Shown: positions 60,221 through 64,000 of the stretch, in pieces
How the letters are laid out: each line of letters opens with the position of its first letter
How positions within the stretch are numbered: the stretch's first letter is position 1
DNA from: Pseudomonas gingeri
Lineage (GTDB): Bacteria > Pseudomonadota > Gammaproteobacteria > Pseudomonadales > Pseudomonadaceae
Assembly: GCF_013386165.1 (NCBI RefSeq)
Contig: NZ_JACAOS010000021.1
Coordinates: forward strand, 186,768 to 250,767
Reading direction: 5' to 3'
DNA: 64,000 nucleotides
Notes under the pieces: model-generated
What the model saw: the letters and a program-made list of their open reading frames with translations, nothing else
Told to the model about the DNA's origin: nothing
The model's database searches: none
Made by a program: the position numbers and the translations under genes

Positions 60221-61062
60221 GGCTTGTTTCCAAGGGGCGGTGGAGCCTGCAAGTCGCCGGAGACCAGCACCGGTAATGCAAACAGGAAGGTGCTGCCCTT
60301 GCCCGTTGCGGCGCTTGCCCAGATACGCCCGTTGTGAAAATCGATGATTGAGCGGCAGATGGACAGTCCCAGGCCCAAGCCGTTTTTTTTAGTGGTAAAG
60401 AACGGCGTGAACACGTGGGGCAGGAGATCGGCGGGTATCCCCGCACCCCGGTCGGCGACTTCCAGTACGGCTTCGTTGTCTTTGATCCAGGTACGAATGC
60501 AGAGGATTCGTTCACCGATCTCGACCCTCTCCATGGCATGGCAAGCGTTGATGATCAGATTGATGATGACTTGTTGCAGTTGCAGGCGGTCAGCGTTGAT
60601 CTGCTCAGTGAAGGTGGCGAGATCGACTTTCGGACAGACCTTGTGCCGGGCCAATTCGCATTGGAGCAGGTCCAGCGTCTCCTGGACGATGTCATTGAGC
60701 GATGCTCTCTGGCGTAGCGGATCGCATTGGCGAGAAAAGGTCCGGACCCTGCGGATGATCTCACTCGCCCGTTGGGAACAGCTGATGATCCGGTCGAGTG
60801 ATTGGCGTGCTTCGTCCAGGTCGGGGAGCGGGCGATCGAGCCAATGGCGGCAGGCTTCAGCGCTGCTGCTGATCGCCGTCAGGGGCTGATTGACCTCATG
60901 GACGATGGACGCTGCCAGTTCACCCAGAGAGGTCAAGCGACTGATATGGGCCAATTGGGCCTGGGCGCGGAACAGCGCTGCTTGCGCCTTGATCAGGGCG
61001 CAGATCGAAAGCAGGTTGATTGCCAGTAACGGCAACATGATGCAGAGCAGTTTGTACAGCAT
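60217..61062 (-). CDS. Sensor histidine kinase (FixL/NtrB-like), minimal sensor region
   Basis: The 281-residue protein has one N-terminal membrane span (CIMLPLLAINLLSICALI), a HisKA domain with the phospho-acceptor His in ASIVHEVNQPLTAI, and an HATPase domain with NLIINACHAM (N box), DRGAGIPADLL (G1) and GLGLGLSICRSII (G2). Kinases partnered with FixJ regulators usually have a PAS or other sensor domain; none is left here. In the upstream 61063-61175 another frame encodes MLVALIALMPFLI, so a 5' truncation or frameshift is possible. Confidence 0.88.
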   Translation of the reverse strand: MLYKLLCIMLPLLAINLLSICALIKAQAALFRAQAQLAHISRLTSLGELAASIVHEVNQPLTAISSSAEACRHWLDRPLPDLDEARQSLDRIISCSQRASEIIRRVRTFSRQCDPLRQRASLNDIVQETLDLLQCELARHKVCPKVDLATFTEQINADRLQLQQVIINLIINACHAMERVEIGERILCIRTWIKDNEAVLEVADRGAGIPADLLPHVFTPFFTTKKNGLGLGLSICRSIIDFHNGRIWASAATGKGSTFLFALPVLVSGDLQAPPPLGNKP

Positions 61063-61361
61063 CTTGCAACGGATACCTGTTTGGAGTGGAGGTGTTTGCG
61101 TTCATGGGCAGGCTTTCGCGTTGGCGCTATCAGGAACGGCATAAGGGCGATCAATGCCACAAGCATGCTTGCCAAGCGGGCGGAATACTTTGCCGGTGCC
61201 TTGGGTTTCCATTGAGTTTTGGTTGGCTATTCGTCCAGGCGCCGGAAGGCTGGAGATGAAATGCGGCGGTTGTGAATACGTTTTTCTTGAGGGGCCGTTT
61301 AGAATCGTCGATTTTTCGGGGAGAGCGACGGACTTCCCCCGGCTGCTTAAGGAAGAGAGCC
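61063..61361. other. Intergenic region between kinase and ATPase genes
   Basis: This 299-base region separates divergent genes. It carries the second 57-bp repeat (61183-61239) and presumably the promoter of the ATPase/HNH genes. A frame through it (NTLPVPWVSIEFWLAIRPGA in the repeat) is open but not convincingly coding. Confidence 0.5.
61183..61239 (+). repeat. 57-bp direct repeat, copy B
   Basis: This copy matches 54697-54753 at 50/57 positions, same orientation, about 120 bases before the ATPase start codon. Differences are spread along its length, so the copies are not very recent duplicates. Confidence 0.75.
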
Positions 61362-63656
61362 ATGCAACGTTTTGATCGCAGTTCCGTGCCGCCGCCGAGT
61401 GGGTTGCAAAGCCCGGAGGCCTGCGCCAACAGACAAGCGCTGGCCGACTGCTTGCTGGCCGACCCGGGGAAGAGGGCGCAGACCCGGGTCCCGAAAGACC
61501 TGTTCGATCTGGATTTCGAGTCGATCCATGCCGGCCTCAACCGGTTGTTTGACGGCAAGTGTGCGTTCTGTGAAAGCGCAGTCCCCACGTCGCTCTACCG
61601 ATTTCGCCCGGAGAGTGGGGTGATCCCGGTCGAGAAGACGCCCGATGCTCATCTGTATTACGTCTGGCTGGGCGGAGCCTGGGAAAACCTCTATCCCATC
61701 TGTGCGGATTGCACCCCGCAAAGGCCTGGATACTTCCCTGTCCAGGGCAAGCGCATGTCGATCCCCACTGAACGACAACTGCGCGATTACGCAACGGAAA
61801 ACCTCGGCTCATGGCGCCACTACCCGCTTGCAGAGCGCAGTCTCCTGCTCGACCCGTGCGCGGAAAGGCGTCTGGAGACTCACCTGTGCCCCGATCTTTC
61901 CGGCAGGCTCTTCGCTCTGACGGAGCGGGCCTTTGAAACGATTACCCATTTCCGGCTTGATCGTCCCGAGCTGGTTGAACGACGTGGCGACAGGCTGCGG
62001 CAATACTTCCGCGCCTTGACCGATGAGGTACTGCTTCAGCCCCGTGCGCAAGGACGGGAAGCCGAACAGATCCTTGACTTCGCAACGTTGGAGTTCGGTG
62101 GTCTCTGGTATCTGCTGTGTCGCTCCATTGCCTCGGTGCTTATGCCGGTTGGCGCCACGCGACTGTCTCTGTCGCCGGTGGGTATGGGGCCGACATTCCA
62201 GAAAATCGTCCGTAGCAAAGGTTATGAGTCCCGGCTTGCGGGCCTTCAAGCCAAGTTGGAGGAGCGCCTGTGGAAGGTGATTTCCCGTGATCCAGGACGG
62301 GCTCCGATCGACTCTCCCTTGGTGTCGGTTCGCTTGAACAACTTCAAGGGCATCGAGCAGCTCGAGCTGGCGATGCCACTTGCGCAAGCGCCTTCCTCCG
62401 CGAATGTAAAACCTCTTCGACCGGCCTTGCTGATCCTCGGCGAAAACGCCGCCGGCAAAAGCTCCATCCTCGAAGCCCTGGCCCTGGCGCTCTGCACCGA
62501 AGAGGCTCGCGGGCAACTGCCGGTCGATATTGCATCGCTGCCCCTCGATCCTGAGTTGTTGGGCGCGGGGCAGGTTGCCCAATGCACCTCGGCGACGGTG
62601 AGCGTCACCTTCCAGAACACCCACAAACGAAAACTGACCATTGCCGCAGGGGCCTTCTGGCTCGACGGTACGCCCAGAACACCTCCGGTCTTTGCCTACG
62701 GCGCCTTTCGCCAATACCAGAAGCAGGTGCGCCGCTACAGCGCGGAAAAATCGATCATCAACCTGTTCGACTCGACAGCCTTGCTGTCCAACCCGGAAAA
62801 GTGGCTGCTGGGCCTCAAACAGGTCGAGTTCGACAGTGTGGTGCGGGCGCTGCGGGACATCCTCTCCATCGAAGGCGAATTCGAGGTCATGGAGCGCGAC
62901 GTTGAAAACCAGCGCTGCCTGATCGTCACAGCGGCGGCCGGTGGCCGGGCCCTGTGCCGGACGCCGTTGAGCCTGGCTTCCTCGGGCTATCGCTCGGTGC
63001 TGGCGATGGTCTGTGACATTATCCAAGGCCTGATGAACCGGCGTATCAACCCTTACTTCGAAAGCCTGGAAACCGCCTGGGCCGTGGTGCTGATCGACGA
63101 GGTCGAAGCCCATTTGCACCCACGCTGGAAAATTCAGATCATGGGCGCGCTGCGCAGCGCCTTGCCGAACGTGACCTTTATCGCCACCACTCACGATCCG
63201 CTGTGCCTGCGGGGCATGCGGGACGGTGAGGTGATCGTCATGCAGCGGGTCGCCAGCCAGGACAATCCCGACAGCGAGTGGCCGGTCATGGTGGAGCAGG
63301 TGGTGCGCCTGCCCAATGTCAGCCAGCTGACCATCGAGCAGTTGCTGACCTCGGACTTTTTCAGCCTCAGTTCCACCGACCAGCCGGACACCGAGCGTGA
63401 ACTGGCGATGTTCACGGATATCCTGGCGGCCCGGGAGCAAGGCAAGCCGCTGACCGAGACGCAGCTCAAGGCCTGGCAGCGTTTCCAGCGCGATATCAGC
63501 GATGCCTTGCCGGTTGGTTCCACGGAAGTGCAACGTCTGGTGCAGGAGGCGGTGGTGGAGTACCTGAAGAGTCGTCGACAAGTCTCCAGCGATACGCTGG
63601 CCAAACTGCGCGAGTCATCCAAGAGGGACATCCTCAAAGCGCTTGGGACACTCTGA
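61362..63656 (+). CDS. AAA/ABC-type ATPase with N-terminal degenerate HNH-like domain (PtuA-like)
   Basis: The 764-residue protein has two parts. Residues 55-120 contain zinc-knuckle pairs Cys67/Cys70 and Cys114/Cys117 in an arrangement like the HNH protein of the next gene, but the catalytic motif is replaced by SLYRFRPES (Arg80 in the His position). Residues 320-680 are a RecF/SMC-like ATPase: Walker A GENAAGKSS (360-368), signature-like LASSGYRS (538-545), Walker B VVLIDEVEAHLHP (575-587) and switch TTHDP (609-613). PtuA of Septu and retron Ec78 systems has this ATPase. AAGGAAGAGAG precedes the ATG. Confidence 0.85.
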   Translation: MQRFDRSSVPPPSGLQSPEACANRQALADCLLADPGKRAQTRVPKDLFDLDFESIHAGLNRLFDGKCAFCESAVPTSLYRFRPESGVIPVEKTPDAHLYYVWLGGAWENLYPICADCTPQRPGYFPVQGKRMSIPTERQLRDYATENLGSWRHYPLAERSLLLDPCAERRLETHLCPDLSGRLFALTERAFETITHFRLDRPELVERRGDRLRQYFRALTDEVLLQPRAQGREAEQILDFATLEFGGLWYLLCRSIASVLMPVGATRLSLSPVGMGPTFQKIVRSKGYESRLAGLQAKLEERLWKVISRDPGRAPIDSPLVSVRLNNFKGIEQLELAMPLAQAPSSANVKPLRPALLILGENAAGKSSILEALALALCTEEARGQLPVDIASLPLDPELLGAGQVAQCTSATVSVTFQNTHKRKLTIAAGAFWLDGTPRTPPVFAYGAFRQYQKQVRRYSAEKSIINLFDSTALLSNPEKWLLGLKQVEFDSVVRALRDILSIEGEFEVMERDVENQRCLIVTAAAGGRALCRTPLSLASSGYRSVLAMVCDIIQGLMNRRINPYFESLETAWAVVLIDEVEAHLHPRWKIQIMGALRSALPNVTFIATTHDPLCLRGMRDGEVIVMQRVASQDNPDSEWPVMVEQVVRLPNVSQLTIEQLLTSDFFSLSSTDQPDTERELAMFTDILAAREQGKPLTETQLKAWQRFQRDISDALPVGSTEVQRLVQEAVVEYLKSRRQVSSDTLAKLRESSKRDILKALGTL

Positions 63657-63659
63657 ATC

Positions 63660-64000
63660 ATGCGTGCCGTGATCCGAAAGACCGCCAAGCTGCCCGACGC
63701 CATGTCCGGCGACACTTCACCTGCGGCGAAGGAATTGCAGAAGCTGCAACGCTACTTCAGCGCTCCGACGGGCAGCCCTCCGGCGTTTGCCGTTTACAAA
63801 TCCGACAGTGTAAAAAAGCAGCTGGATGAGTTGTTCCATGGCAAATGCGCCTACTGCGAAAGCTTCTATGCCTCGACAGCGCCCGTCGACGTTGAACATT
63901 ACCGGCCCAAAGGGGCCGTCAGCGAATCGGCAGACCATCCGGGTTACTGGTGGGTCGCCATGGATTGGGACAACCTGCTGCCCAGTTGCATCGACTGCAA
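63660..64000 (+). CDS. HNH endonuclease, PtuB/TIGR02646-like, cut by the window edge
   Basis: The first 113 residues are visible; the rest lies beyond the window. The protein has Cys63/Cys66 (GKCAYCES), a catalytic DVEHYRPK motif at 77-84 with His80, and Cys110/Cys113 (SCIDC), the layout of the HNH nuclease partnered with PtuA-type ATPases and retron Ec78. It starts three bases after the ATPase stop, so the two are an operon. Unlike the ATPase N-terminus it keeps the catalytic residues. Confidence 0.85.
   Translation, partial: MRAVIRKTAKLPDAMSGDTSPAAKELQKLQRYFSAPTGSPPAFAVYKSDSVKKQLDELFHGKCAYCESFYASTAPVDVEHYRPKGAVSESADHPGYWWVAMDWDNLLPSCIDC

Noticed and set aside
61809..63581. 590-codon open frame opposite the ATPase
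   Set aside because: The plus-strand ATPase has intact catalytic motifs; the antisense frame has a His/Gln/Gly-rich shadow composition.
61362..64000. Complete retron system
   Set aside because: No reverse transcriptase or msr-msd-like structure is visible upstream; sequence past 64000 is unavailable.
1..64000. CRISPR arrays or insertion sequences
   Set aside because: No regularly spaced repeats and no transposase-like protein was seen.

Overview
The window is a high-GC gammaproteobacterial chromosome segment. It most likely comes from a Pseudomonas of the fluorescens/putida group. The support is a complete C-P lyase operon of pseudomonad layout, a Pseudomonas-type REP palindrome, a DUF1652 protein, many Lrp/AsnC, GlxA and FixJ-type regulators, and Pseudomonas-like protein sequences. 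No integrase, transposase, phage module or CRISPR array was seen.

Layout. 1-734: left-edge lipoprotein, incomplete. 1006-11467: phosphonate uptake and C-P lyase operon phnCDEFGHIJKLMNP with a Pho-box-like direct repeat upstream. 11689-11775: tRNA-Leu(TAA). 11810-15489: a patchy accessory stretch holding a frameshifted small ORF, an orphan ECF sigma factor, an AT-rich membrane protein and three consecutive broken genes (MATE transporter cut at its 3' end, chimeric SDR, internally deleted SDR). 15559-18793: a DJ-1/PfpI-type exported protein, a GlxA-family regulator and an SDR, linked by repeated operator-like sites. 18914-19627: a bicupin.

19694-40575: a large catabolic block. It carries a GNAT protein, aldehyde dehydrogenase, HAD dehalogenase, PuuB-like amine oxidase, Dpp/opine-type ABC transporter, a three-subunit 2Fe-2S/FAD oxidase, ArgE-like deacylase, succinate-semialdehyde dehydrogenase-like enzyme, tartrate/D-malate dehydrogenase, GhrA-like reductase, GABA-type aminotransferase, a second HAD protein and an Lrp/AsnC regulator. 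The enzymes read as import, C-N oxidation, deacylation, transamination and aldehyde oxidation of an unknown amine or N-substituted amino acid ending near succinate. The substrate is not identifiable from sequence alone.

40659-54621: acyltransferase, GAF-PAS-PAS-GGDEF diguanylate cyclase, two small proteins, a Tat-exported aminotransferase (PtaA-like), folD, a two-component flavin monooxygenase pair whose two genes each carry the same palindromic operator, a three-gene EmrAB/OprM-type efflux pump, an AhpD-like protein and a NAD(P)H-binding protein. 54849-61062: winged-helix/TolB/TPR regulator, an MscS channel with cyclic-nucleotide domain interrupted by a one-base frameshift in a run of seven A, a type II NADH dehydrogenase-like protein and a FixJ/FixL-like two-component pair. 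This segment is bracketed by two copies of a 57-bp direct repeat.

61362-64000 (running off the right edge): an AAA ATPase with an N-terminal zinc-knuckle domain that looks like a dead copy of the HNH endonuclease encoded by the next gene. This is a Septu/PtuAB-like putative anti-phage system of unusual architecture and is the strongest candidate for something new in the window.
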